Source: Cronobacter universalis NCTC 9529
GTDB taxonomy: Bacteria > Pseudomonadota > Gammaproteobacteria > Enterobacterales > Enterobacteriaceae
Assembly: GCF_001277175.1 (NCBI RefSeq)
Contig: NZ_CP012257.1
Span: forward strand, 2,604,001 to 2,668,000
Reading direction: 5' to 3'
Length of the DNA: 64,000 nt
Part shown: positions 1 to 8,100 of the stretch, piece after piece
Layout: each line of letters opens with the position of its first letter
Numbering within the stretch: the stretch's first letter is position 1
Program-made: the position numbers and the translations under genes
The notes under the pieces: generated by a model
Told to the model about the DNA's origin: nothing
Databases searched by the model: none
What the model saw: only the letters and a program-made list of their open reading frames with translations

Positions 1-92
1 ACCGCAGAGCACAGCTCAATACGGTCAGCGCCCGCCGCCTGCGCGGTCATTGCGCACGCCTGGCTGTAACAGCAGATTTCCAGTAACGCCAT
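1..92 (-). CDS. cutC: CutC family protein, N-terminal fragment at window edge
   Basis: Only the first 30 codons are in the window; the gene runs off the left edge. The N-terminus reads [10 protein letters not shown], then an Ala/Gln-rich stretch and ADRIELCSA, which is the start of the CutC TIM-barrel family, historically linked to copper homeostasis in E. coli. The ATG at 92 is preceded by an AGGGAG ribosome site. In E. coli cutC lies beside yecM; here three accessory genes separate them. The family is clear but the rest of the protein cannot be seen. Confidence 0.85.
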   Translation of the reverse strand, partial: MALLEICCYSQACAMTAQAAGADRIELCSA

Positions 93-177
93 GGGTAACT
101 CCCTGTAAATAAAAGTAGTGGTCAGTCAGGGGCAAACGTCTTAGTCTGAAATCCCCTTTGCCGCAGGACAACGTATC

Positions 178-1329
178 ATGGCATTCAATTTTGACGAAGA
201 GATCAACCGCCGTCACAGCGACAGCATCAAGTGGAACGCCCATGAGGAATCGGTACTGCCGATGTGGGTGGCTGATACCGATTTCCGATCCCCCGCCTGT
301 ATTACCGATGCCCTGATGGCGCGCGTGCAGCACGGCGTGTTCGGTTACGGCGCGCATCCGCAGGAGCTGGCGGAAGCCTTCGTTGAGTGGTGCCAGCGCC
401 GCTACCAGTGGCGCGTCGATCCGCAGTGGCTGGTGTTTATGCCAGGCATTGTCGCGGGGCTGAATCTCTCGGTGCGCGCCTTCACCACGCCTGAGGAAAC
501 CACGGTTGCGCCCACGCCGATTTACCCGCCGTTTCGCAAATCCGCGGCGCTGGCCGGACGCGCCCAGCTTAACGCGCCGTTGCAGCCGCGCGGCGAACGG
601 CTGGTGCTGGATCTCGAAAGCCTGCGCCCGCAGCTCACCGGGCGCGAAAAACTGCTGATGCTCTGTAATCCGCAAAACCCCGGCGGCACGGCGTACCGCC
701 GCGACGAGCTGGAGGCGCAGCTCGCGTTCGCGCAGGAGCATGACCTTATCGTCTGCTCCGATGAAATACACTGCGATCTGATCCTCACGCCCGACGTGCA
801 GCATATTCCGTTCGCCTCGCTGAGCGAAGACGCGGCGCGGCGCTCCATTACGCTGATGTCGCCTTCCAAAACGTTCAATATCGCCGGGCTTGGCGCGTCG
901 GTGGCGGTCATCCCGGATGCCGCGCTGCGTCAGCGTTTCTGCGCCGCGCGCGAAGGCATTGTGCCCCATGTGGACGTACTGGCGCTGACGGCCGCCGAAG
1001 CGGCCTGGCGCGGCGGCGAACCGTGGCTTGCTGAACAGATTACGTATCTGCGGCGCAACCGCGACCGGTTATACGCGGCTGTTGAGGCGCTTGCAGGGCT
1101 TAAGATGGTGCGCCCGGAGGCGACCTATCTGGCGTGGGTCGACGCCGCAGGGCTTGGGGTGGAGAACCCGACGCGCTTCTTTAAGCGCCAGGGGCTCGGT
1201 TTCTCCCCCGGCGCGGATTTCGGCGCGCCGCAGCATGTGCGGATTAACTTCGGCTGCACGGCCGCCACGCTGGAGACCGCCATTACGCGCCTGCAACGTG
1301 CGGTCGAAGCGGCGAACGTCAGGGCTTAA
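178..1329 (+). CDS. MalY/PatB-type PLP-dependent C-S lyase (aminotransferase fold)
   Basis: The 383-residue protein is a full-length fold-type I PLP enzyme of the MalY/PatB group. These enzymes cleave the C-S bond of cystathionine or cysteine conjugates to give pyruvate, ammonia and a thiol. Family marks are the N-terminal MWVADTDF (29-36), the CNPQNPGG loop, the SDEIHCDL motif and the PLP lysine Lys231 in SPSKTFNIAG. A GCAGGA ribosome site precedes the ATG. It is divergent from cutC (85-bp gap). Its 3' end overlaps the convergent dehydrogenase gene by 11 bp. MalY in E. coli also represses the maltose regulon, but nothing here shows that role, so the substrate is open. Confidence 0.85.
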   Translation: MAFNFDEEINRRHSDSIKWNAHEESVLPMWVADTDFRSPACITDALMARVQHGVFGYGAHPQELAEAFVEWCQRRYQWRVDPQWLVFMPGIVAGLNLSVRAFTTPEETTVAPTPIYPPFRKSAALAGRAQLNAPLQPRGERLVLDLESLRPQLTGREKLLMLCNPQNPGGTAYRRDELEAQLAFAQEHDLIVCSDEIHCDLILTPDVQHIPFASLSEDAARRSITLMSPSKTFNIAGLGASVAVIPDAALRQRFCAAREGIVPHVDVLALTAAEAAWRGGEPWLAEQITYLRRNRDRLYAAVEALAGLKMVRPEATYLAWVDAAGLGVENPTRFFKRQGLGFSPGADFGAPQHVRINFGCTAATLETAITRLQRAVEAANVRA

Positions 1330-2485
1330 ACACCGCCCGCACGCAGCCGTCTTCTTTGTTTTTGAACATTTCATAGCCGCGCGGCGCGTCTTCCAGCGAG
1401 AAGCGGTGCGTGGCGAGGAAATCGGTGCGCAGCTCGCCCCGCGCGGCGTGATCCAGCAGGCGTTTCATGTAGGTCTGTCCGTGCTGCTGGGCGGTGCGAA
1501 TGGTTAACCCTTTGTTCATCGCCACGCCGAGCGGGAATTTATCCATCATCCCGTAGACGCCCAGAATGGCGAGCGTGCCGCCTTTACGGCAGGCGCGGAT
1601 CGCCTGGCGCAGCGCGGCGCCGATGTCGGTATGCATTTTGAGCGCCTGTTTGGTGCGGTCATAGGCGTATTCCAGCCCTTCGCCGTGCGCCTCCATGCCG
1701 ACCGCGTCGATGCAGCTGTCCGGGCCGCGACCGCCGGTTATCTCAAGCAACGCTTCGTAGATATCCACTTTGGTGTAATCCAGCGGGATCGCGCCGACAA
1801 TATCGCGCGCCATCGCCAGCCGCTCGGGGAAACGGTCAATGGCGATCACTTTCTCGGCGCCCATCAGATACGCGCTCTGGGCCGCCATCAGCCCGACGCC
1901 GCCGCAGCCCCACACCGCGACCGTATCGCCGGGGTGGATATTGCAAAAATCCGCGCCCATGTAACCCGTCGGCGCGGCATCAGAGAGAAACAGCGCCTGC
2001 TCGTCAGAGACGGTTTCCGGCACGATAAAGCAGTCGTTATCGGCGAACGGCACGCGCACATATTCGGCGTGCGAGCCGGCGTAGCCGCCGAACGCGTGGC
2101 TGTAGGCATAAATGCCCGCCGTCGGGTAGCCGAGGATTTTTTCCTGCATGTGCGCGTTCGGGTTGGTGTTATCGCAGCAGGAGGTCAGCCCGTGGTTACA
2201 GTACCAGCAGGAGCCGCACGAGATAAACGACGGCACCACGACGCGATCGCCGCGGCGGATGTTTTTAACGTCCGGCCCCACCTCCACCACTTCGCCCATA
2301 AATTCATGGCCGAGGATATCGCCCTCTTCCATGCTCGGAATAAGCCCGTCGATGACGTGTAAATCGGAGCCGCAGGTCGTGGTCAGCCCCACTTTAAGGA
2401 TCACATCATGCGGGTTGACGATAGTGGGATCGCCTACGGTCTCCACACGCAGATCGTTAACGCCGTTCCAGCAGAGTGCTCGCAT
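1319..2485 (-). CDS. Zinc-dependent alcohol dehydrogenase, MDR superfamily
   Basis: The 388-residue protein is a medium-chain dehydrogenase with both zinc sites visible. Catalytic ligands are Cys38 (TTCGSDLH) and His60-Glu61 (GHEF); structural zinc cysteines are Cys90, Cys93, Cys96 and Cys104. The NAD(P)-binding GCGGVGLMAA motif lies in the second half. Its length and the segment around CSWYC/DNTNPN resemble the glutathione-independent formaldehyde-dehydrogenase-like group, but the substrate is not fixed by sequence. It starts 3 nt after the stop of the SRPBCC gene, so the two form one operon. The 3' end overlaps the convergent C-S lyase gene. Confidence 0.85.
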   Translation of the reverse strand: MRALCWNGVNDLRVETVGDPTIVNPHDVILKVGLTTTCGSDLHVIDGLIPSMEEGDILGHEFMGEVVEVGPDVKNIRRGDRVVVPSFISCGSCWYCNHGLTSCCDNTNPNAHMQEKILGYPTAGIYAYSHAFGGYAGSHAEYVRVPFADNDCFIVPETVSDEQALFLSDAAPTGYMGADFCNIHPGDTVAVWGCGGVGLMAAQSAYLMGAEKVIAIDRFPERLAMARDIVGAIPLDYTKVDIYEALLEITGGRGPDSCIDAVGMEAHGEGLEYAYDRTKQALKMHTDIGAALRQAIRACRKGGTLAILGVYGMMDKFPLGVAMNKGLTIRTAQQHGQTYMKRLLDHAARGELRTDFLATHRFSLEDAPRGYEMFKNKEDGCVRAVFKP

Positions 2486-2488
2486 CGG

Positions 2489-3031
2489 TTATTCCTCCAC
2501 CTTATCCATGCCGCCATGACGCGCCGCCGGTTGCGGTTTGTTGGTCGCGATTTCGCCGGTTTCGGCGAGGCTTTTAAAGCGCCGCAGCGCCTGGCTCAGC
2601 ATCGCCTCCGGCACCAGATCGATTTTCTTCGACAGCCACTCGCCTAAAAAACCGCCCGGCGGATCGAAGTGCAGCGCCAGCGTCACTTCGGTGCCGCGCT
2701 CGTCCGAAATATGACGAAACGTCAGCCTGCCGGCGTTCGGCACGGTGGCTTTTTTCTCAGACGCCCAGCTGATGTAGTGGCCGCGCTCTTCATCGACAAT
2801 ATGCGCATCCCACTCCACGGTTTTGCCAAGCGGCATCCGCACGGCCCAGTGGGACGCGGTGTTGCTGAGAATGGTGATGCGGGCGAAGTGTTCCATGATG
2901 CGCGGCAGGGTTGAGGGGGCGCGCCATAAATCAAACAGCTCCTCGGCGGAGCGGTGGATAAGCAGGGAGCGGCGCAGCCCAGGCTCATCACGGTTAATCC
3001 AGAGATCGGTATGTTTTACGGTTTGTTGCAT
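2489..3031 (-). CDS. SRPBCC (polyketide cyclase/START-like) family protein
   Basis: The 180-residue protein has the pattern of a SRPBCC small-ligand-binding domain: an N-terminal strand with RRSLLIHRSAEELFDLW, a central WDAHIVDE strand, the GTEVTLALHFDPPGG strand and a long C-terminal helix (LVPEAMLSQALRRFKSLAE). The last 20 residues are polar and probably disordered. No catalytic residues can be named. It is the first gene of a two-gene operon with the zinc dehydrogenase (3-nt gap), which suggests a common substrate or stress response. A GGAGAG ribosome site lies before the ATG. Confidence 0.7.
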   Translation of the reverse strand: MQQTVKHTDLWINRDEPGLRRSLLIHRSAEELFDLWRAPSTLPRIMEHFARITILSNTASHWAVRMPLGKTVEWDAHIVDEERGHYISWASEKKATVPNAGRLTFRHISDERGTEVTLALHFDPPGGFLGEWLSKKIDLVPEAMLSQALRRFKSLAETGEIATNKPQPAARHGGMDKVEE

Positions 3032-3126
3032 GAGTCTCTCCCATCGGGTCGAAAACAGACGTCGGGTCTCTCCTTACTTTTTTCATGCGGGGGCGTGCGG
3101 GAAAAGGTCCCCTGAATACTATAGAC

Positions 3127-3162
3127 AAAAAACGGGGCCAGACCTTGCGCCAGTCTGGCCCC
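3127..3162 (-). terminator. Rho-independent terminator of yecM
   Basis: A perfect 10-bp stem (GGGGCCAGAC / GTCTGGCCCC, 9-nt loop) is followed on the minus strand by GTTTTTTG. It lies 19 bp after the yecM stop. Confidence 0.9.
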
Positions 3163-3180
3163 GCGGATCGTCACGAACAA

Positions 3181-3744
3181 TTACTGCTGTTCGCTTGCGA
3201 CGATCTCTTCGATGGAATACGGATGGAATTTGATGGTAACGATGCGATCGGTGACGGCGAGGGTCGGGTTCGGCAGCCGCTCATGCTCGCCCGCAGGCGA
3301 GCTGGTTTTCACCGAAATGTCCGGCGCCATCAGGCCTTCGTCGCCCAGCAGCGCCAGCGCGCGCTGGTTGAGCGTCTCCGGCGCGCCGGGCAGCACGATT
3401 TCAATATGCTCCCAGCCTTCATGTGGATAGCGCTTCTCGCCAGGCCACGGCAGTTCGACGACCGTAAAGCGCCACGGCCCGACGCAGACCGGCTCATCCA
3501 GGCGAAAAAGGCAAATCGGGCGGCCATTAATGATGTTTTCGCTAAGCAGCGTGCCGCACTGCTCAAACCCTTTCCGCCAGCGCTCGGCGGTGGCGTTCTG
3601 GTGGCAGCGCAGGGAGATATGATCGGCATGCAGCCCGTTAATATCGAGCGCAAGACGCCCGGCGAGCGTCTGTAACGCCGCCTCGAAGCGCGGCAGATCC
3701 GCGCGGATATCCTGGAGTGCTTCTGGTGTGTGCCAGTGGGTCAT
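3181..3744 (-). CDS. yecM: YecM family protein (VOC-like fold)
   Basis: The 187-residue protein matches YecM of E. coli in length, composition and position beside argS. Conserved segments include LHADHISLRC, LPWPGEKRYPHEGWEHIEIVLPG and the C-terminal VTIKFHPYSIEEIV. The E. coli protein has a fold like vicinal-oxygen-chelate enzymes with a putative metal site; the His residues at about 40-43 and 110-116 fit this. The physiological role is unknown. It is a single gene, divergent from argS, and closed by its own terminator. Confidence 0.88.
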   Translation of the reverse strand: MTHWHTPEALQDIRADLPRFEAALQTLAGRLALDINGLHADHISLRCHQNATAERWRKGFEQCGTLLSENIINGRPICLFRLDEPVCVGPWRFTVVELPWPGEKRYPHEGWEHIEIVLPGAPETLNQRALALLGDEGLMAPDISVKTSSPAGEHERLPNPTLAVTDRIVTIKFHPYSIEEIVASEQQ

Positions 3745-3828
3745 CGGCTTTTCCCGTAGGGTGACAAAGGCGCTAATCTACCCTGTTTGACGCCCGCGCT
3801 CCAGCGCGCGCCGCCCTGCCCGACGGTG

Positions 3829-3857
3829 CTGACGCCGCCGCCTAAATGCAGTATACT
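3829..3857 (+). promoter_or_regulatory. Probable sigma-70 promoter of argS
   Basis: CTGACG, a 17-nt spacer and TATACT end 72 bp before the argS start codon. The match is 4/6 and 5/6 to consensus with ideal spacing. The start site is inferred at about 3864. Confidence 0.6.
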
Positions 3858-3929
3858 TTTGCCCTCTTTTTTCTTAAGACCGCACGCTGCCGCCTTCGAC
3901 AGGCAGCGTTATTAACGTAAGGTATCCCG

Positions 3930-5663
3930 GTGAATATTCAGGCTCTTCTCTCAGAAAAAGTCAGTCAGGCGCTGATTGCCGCAGGTGCGCCTGCGGATTG
4001 CGAACCGCAGGTTCGTCAGTCAGCCAGAGCGCAGTTCGGCGACTATCAGGCTAACGGCGTGATGGCTATCGCGAAAAAACTGGGCATGCCGCCGCGACAA
4101 TTCGCCGAGCAGGCTCTGGCCCATCTGGATCTCACCGGGATCGCCGCGAAGACCGAAATCGCGGGCCCTGGCTTTATCAATATTTTCCTCGACCCGGCGT
4201 TCCTTGCGAAAAATATCGAGGCGGCCGTCGCCTCCGATCGCGCGGGCGTTGAGAAAGTGAGCGCGCCGCAGACCATCGTTGTCGATTACTCCGCGCCGAA
4301 CGTCGCCAAAGAGATGCATGTGGGCCACGTTCGCTCCACCATTATCGGCGACGCCTCTGTACGCACGCTGGAGTTCCTCGGCCACAAGGTCATCCGCGCC
4401 AACCACGTCGGCGACTGGGGCACCCAGTTCGGTATGCTGATCGCTTATCTTGAGAAACAGCAGCAGGAAAACGCCGGCGAGATGGCGCTCTCTGACCTCG
4501 AAGGGTTCTACCGCGAAGCCAAAAAGCATTACGACGAAGATGAAGCGTTCGCCGAGCGCGCGCGCAGCTACGTGGTGAAACTGCAGGGCGGCGACGAATA
4601 TTGCCGCGACATGTGGCGCAAGCTGGTTGACATCACCATGACGCAGAACCAGATAACGTATCAGCGTCTTAACGTGACCCTGACGCGCGATGACGTGATG
4701 GGCGAAAGCCTCTATAACCCGATGCTGCCCGGCATCGTCGCCGATCTGAAAGCCAAAGGGCTGGCGGTGGAGAGCGAAGGCGCCACCGTGGTGTTCCTGG
4801 ATGAGTTCAAAAACAAAGAAGGCGAGCCGATGGGCGTTATCATCCAGAAAAAGGATGGCGGCTACCTCTACACCACGACCGATATCGCCTGCGCGAAATA
4901 CCGCTATGAAACCCTGCACGCCGACCGCGTGCTTTACTACATCGACTCCCGCCAGCACCAGCATCTGATGCAGGCGTGGACTATCGTGCGTAAAGCGGGC
5001 TACGTGCCGGAATCCGTCCCGCTGGAGCACCACATGTTCGGCATGATGCTCGGCAAAGACGGCAAACCGTTTAAAACCCGCGCGGGCGGCACCATCAAGC
5101 TCTCCGAGCTGCTGGACGAAGCGCTGGATCGCGCGCGTCGCCTGGTCGCTGAGAAGAACCCGGATATGCCTGCCGACGAGCTGGAAAAACTGGCGAACGC
5201 CGTGGGCATCGGCGCGGTGAAATATGCGGATCTCTCGAAGAGCCGCACCACCGACTACATTTTCGACTGGGATAACATGCTGGCCTTCGAGGGCAACACC
5301 GCGCCATATATGCAGTACGCCTACACCCGCGTGCTGTCGGTGTTCCGCAAAGCGGGCGTTCAGGAGAGCGAACTGACCGCGCCGGTGGTGATTCAGGACG
5401 ATCGCGAAGCGCAGCTCGCCGCACGCCTGTTGCAGTTTGAAGAGACGCTGGGCGTGGTGGCCCGTGACGGTACGCCGCACGTCATGTGCGCCTATCTCTA
5501 CGATCTGGCGGGTCTGTTCTCCGGCTTCTATGAGCACTGCCCTATTCTCACTGCCGAAACCGACGCGCTGCGCCAGAGCCGCCTGAAGCTGGCGCTGCTG
5601 ACCGCGAAAACCCTGAAGCTGGGTCTCGATACGCTCGGTATTGAAACCATCGAACGCATGTAA
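3930..5663 (+). CDS. argS: Arginyl-tRNA synthetase
   Basis: The 577-residue class I synthetase attaches arginine to tRNA-Arg. Visible marks are the HIGH-type motif HVGH at 130-133, the following RSTIIGD, the [10 protein letters not shown] segment and the C-terminal anticodon-binding DALR domain ending [15 protein letters not shown]. The length equals that of E. coli ArgS. As in that enzyme, no canonical KMSKS is present. The start is GTG at 3930, set by a TAAGG site 7 nt upstream and by the conserved [12 protein letters not shown]-terminus. It is a single gene with its own promoter and terminator. Confidence 0.97.
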   Translation: MNIQALLSEKVSQALIAAGAPADCEPQVRQSARAQFGDYQANGVMAIAKKLGMPPRQFAEQALAHLDLTGIAAKTEIAGPGFINIFLDPAFLAKNIEAAVASDRAGVEKVSAPQTIVVDYSAPNVAKEMHVGHVRSTIIGDASVRTLEFLGHKVIRANHVGDWGTQFGMLIAYLEKQQQENAGEMALSDLEGFYREAKKHYDEDEAFAERARSYVVKLQGGDEYCRDMWRKLVDITMTQNQITYQRLNVTLTRDDVMGESLYNPMLPGIVADLKAKGLAVESEGATVVFLDEFKNKEGEPMGVIIQKKDGGYLYTTTDIACAKYRYETLHADRVLYYIDSRQHQHLMQAWTIVRKAGYVPESVPLEHHMFGMMLGKDGKPFKTRAGGTIKLSELLDEALDRARRLVAEKNPDMPADELEKLANAVGIGAVKYADLSKSRTTDYIFDWDNMLAFEGNTAPYMQYAYTRVLSVFRKAGVQESELTAPVVIQDDREAQLAARLLQFEETLGVVARDGTPHVMCAYLYDLAGLFSGFYEHCPILTAETDALRQSRLKLALLTAKTLKLGLDTLGIETIERM

Positions 5664-5680
5664 CGCTGCGTTCAGCTATA

Positions 5681-5705
5681 AAAAAGGCCCGTCACTGACG
5701 GGCCT
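5681..5705. terminator. Bidirectional terminator between argS and the IprA-like gene
   Basis: AAAAAGGCCCGTCA and TGACGGGCCTTTTT form a long stem with A- and T-runs on both sides. It can end argS on the plus strand and the convergent regulator gene on the minus strand. Confidence 0.9.
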
Positions 5706-5728
5706 TTTTACTGGCGCTCCCCGGCGGT

Positions 5729-6355
5729 TTAATATTTTTGCGGCAGCTTGCCGAGGGAAACCAGACGGCCGCGCTGGATTTCGATATAGCCGCCTTTGCG
5801 TAACTCCTGAATCACTTTCATCACGTAGCTTTTCGATAAATTGGTGGTGCTGGTAATATACTGGCTGGCATTTATATTCATGCGCGTTTCCGGCAGCATT
5901 TCACCGAGCGTAATGAGCGATTTCCTCACTAATACGTAAGAATCGGCGGCATAAAAATGGTAGTTTTTCCACAACAGGGCATGGTAATAAAAAGATATAA
6001 CGTGGCTGGTCTCTTTCCAGAGTTTTTGCTCTTCGATAACGTTAAAAAAATCCGCCCGACTTATCTTTTTGACCAGACTGTCTTCTTTTATTATTAACCG
6101 AAAACGTTCAAATCGGGGATTATGCGGCTCCAGAGAAATACCGATAATATTAGGCCGGTGAGTTTCAAAGAAAATGAGATTATCCCAATCTCGCGTCATA
6201 GCGAGACTGCCTGACAGTAAAATATTGACAGATTCTTCATTCTGCGTCAGGCAGGAACCGCGCGGATATTCTTTAATCATACCGTGTCCCTGCAGGGCAT
6301 TAATCAGCGCGTTTATCTGGGCGTCCGGCCGTGGGGGTAAAGGATAGTGGTTCAT
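5729..6355 (-). CDS. Winged-helix regulator, IprA/YaiV-like (Crp/Fnr-like)
   Basis: The 208-residue protein has a cyclic-nucleotide-binding-like N-terminal half (GSCLTQNEESVNILLSGSLAMTRDW) and a C-terminal helix-turn-helix (about 150-200; ITSTTNLSKSYVMKVIQELRKGGYIEIQRGRL). This is the architecture of the IprA/YaiV group, whose IprA member affects hydrogen peroxide resistance in Salmonella. No effector-binding residues are evident. It is richer in AT and Lys/Asn codons than its neighbours and follows an AT-rich gap, which is consistent with transfer or an H-NS-bound locus. Target genes are unknown; the adjacent pectin module is a candidate only by position. Confidence 0.7.
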   Translation of the reverse strand: MNHYPLPPRPDAQINALINALQGHGMIKEYPRGSCLTQNEESVNILLSGSLAMTRDWDNLIFFETHRPNIIGISLEPHNPRFERFRLIIKEDSLVKKISRADFFNVIEEQKLWKETSHVISFYYHALLWKNYHFYAADSYVLVRKSLITLGEMLPETRMNINASQYITSTTNLSKSYVMKVIQELRKGGYIEIQRGRLVSLGKLPQKY

Positions 6356-6960
6356 TTATATGATCCATCAGGATTAACGGCGTCGCAGAACCGTACCGTC
6401 ATTCCGGCGAATTTCCGGGATTCAGGCCGGCAGCGAATGCGTTATCAGTTATGCAACCGCGTAGCCAGACGAAAAGCGATGTCCCTGGGTCTGCTTAATA
6501 CCGTGGCAGTCATTAATGCGACATAAAGACACCGAGTGAAATGTATCCATGAACAGCATTTAAAGAGAATATCCTTCGCGTAATGCAAAGAATCACAGGC
6601 GTCCTGGCAACGACATGACGAAAATTACCTGATTATTGTTTCTGATTAAATGAATCAACAATAATGGCAGTGCGGCTGGCATTTTAAGGACTGACTACAA
6701 AGAAACAAGCCACAATAAATTACTTTTTTGGAAAAAGTTAATATTGAAAATATAATAATAGCCGAATAAGCACATAATAAATATCATCAGAGCCATAAGA
6801 CGAGGCGTAGTGTATAAATAAGCTAATACTGATGATTTAAATGCCTTACTGGTAATGAGAGCAGCCGGACGGGTGATGCAGTGCAGAATTCAGCATTAAA
6901 AGCCGTGTAAGGATAATCAAATAACCGCCGCGCGGCGAGGGTGGCGCGCGGCGGACAACG
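6356..6960. other. AT-rich intergenic region without a convincing gene
   Basis: These 605 bp lie between the IprA-like gene and the GH105 gene. The part from about 6600 to 6860 is strikingly AT-rich for this window. No open frame with a ribosome site stands out on either strand. It should hold the promoter of the IprA-like gene and a nested inverted repeat at 6632-6665. The base composition suggests an H-NS target or an old insertion scar. Confidence 0.6.
6632..6665. repeat. Nested inverted repeat upstream of the IprA-like gene
   Basis: ATTATTGTT and AACAATAAT pair perfectly over 9 bp across a 16-nt spacer that itself contains GATT/AATC. It may be a regulator-binding palindrome or an RNA hairpin. 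No T-run follows, so it is not a normal terminator. Confidence 0.5.
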
Positions 6961-8100
6961 TTACAGGTAAGTGCGCAGGTATTCCGTCAGGCAGAGGATC
7001 GCCATCGCCTGGCCGTAGGGCATCGACGTGAGCGGGATCTGGCGATAAAACTCGAGATCGCTGCCCATGCCGGTGCCAAATGAGACCTGCAACAGCTCGC
7101 CCTGCGGCGAGACGTTCGCCACCACGCCTTTGATGGCCTTCTCCGCCACCGCGGCATACGCCTTGTCGATATAGCGTTTGCGCACCGCCTTCAGCAGCCC
7201 GCAGGCGAATCCGGCGGTGGCGGACGCCTCAAGGTAGGAGTGGGGATCGTCCAGAAGCGTATGCCACAGGCCGCTCTCATCCTGACACGCCGCCAGCGCC
7301 GCCGCCTGGCGCTCCAGCACCTGCGTCAGGTAGCGGCGCACCGGGTGACGCTCCGGCCAGTCCATCAGCTCCAGGAAATCGGGGATAACGATAGTCACCC
7401 AGCTATTGCCGCGCGCCCAGCGGGCATTAGCGAAATTATGGTGCCCCTCATAATTCCAGCCGTGGAACCACAGCCCGGTCTCCCTGTCCATGAGGTTCTC
7501 GACATGCAGCAGGAACTGATAGACCGCCTCATCGACGTACTCCTGACGTCCGAGCAGCTTGCCGATTTTCGCAAGCGGCAGCACGGTCATCATCAGCGTG
7601 TCGTCCCACATCTGCTGATGATTCTCTTCAGCGAGCGTAATGTGCTGCATCCCGCCCTGGTCGGTGCGCGGCATCTCATACATCGCCCACTCCGCCCAGC
7701 TCTCAAGCCAGGGTAACAGCGCGGCGTCGCGCGTCTCTTCGTAGCGGTACGCCAGCGTCAGGAACGGGGCCATCGTATTGACGTTTTTGGTGGTGGCGCC
7801 TTCCGCAAAGCGCGCCGCGAACCAGTCGTCAATCACCGCGCGCATCCGATCATCGCCGGTCTGGCGGTAATACTGATAAATACCGTACAGCCCGACCCCG
7901 TGGGTCCACTCCCAGCCTGCCCAGCCTTTGGTGTCGATCACGCGCCCGTCGTCCAGGCGCAGGAGGAACTGTCCGGTTTCATCCTTAATGTTGATCAGGT
8001 TGTCGGTAATTTTGTGGATCATCGCCTTGAGTTCGTCACGGGCAATGAAGCGCTCCGGCTGACGCAGCAGCGGGCTGTGTTTTACAGGCCAGACAATCAT
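6961..8100 (-). CDS. GH105 unsaturated rhamnogalacturonyl hydrolase (RhiN/YteR-like)
   Basis: The 379-residue protein is of the GH88/GH105 (alpha/alpha)6-barrel type. These hydrolases remove the unsaturated uronic acid left by rhamnogalacturonan lyases. Family segments are WEWTHGVGLYG (63-73), TKNVNTMAP (104-112), HQQMWDDTLMM (161-171; Asp166/167 in the catalytic region) and ARWARGNSWVT. There is no signal peptide, so it acts in the cytoplasm on imported oligomers. Its start codon overlaps the stop of the transporter gene (TAATG), so translation is coupled. The pair matches the Dickeya rhiT-rhiN arrangement. Confidence 0.82.
   Translation of the reverse strand: MIVWPVKHSPLLRQPERFIARDELKAMIHKITDNLINIKDETGQFLLRLDDGRVIDTKGWAGWEWTHGVGLYGIYQYYRQTGDDRMRAVIDDWFAARFAEGATTKNVNTMAPFLTLAYRYEETRDAALLPWLESWAEWAMYEMPRTDQGGMQHITLAEENHQQMWDDTLMMTVLPLAKIGKLLGRQEYVDEAVYQFLLHVENLMDRETGLWFHGWNYEGHHNFANARWARGNSWVTIVIPDFLELMDWPERHPVRRYLTQVLERQAAALAACQDESGLWHTLLDDPHSYLEASATAGFACGLLKAVRKRYIDKAYAAVAEKAIKGVVANVSPQGELLQVSFGTGMGSDLEFYRQIPLTSMPYGQAMAILCLTEYLRTYL

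Noticed and set aside
4020..5537. 505-codon open frame opposite argS
   Set aside because: It is the antisense of a GC-rich conserved gene; no ribosome site or family pattern.
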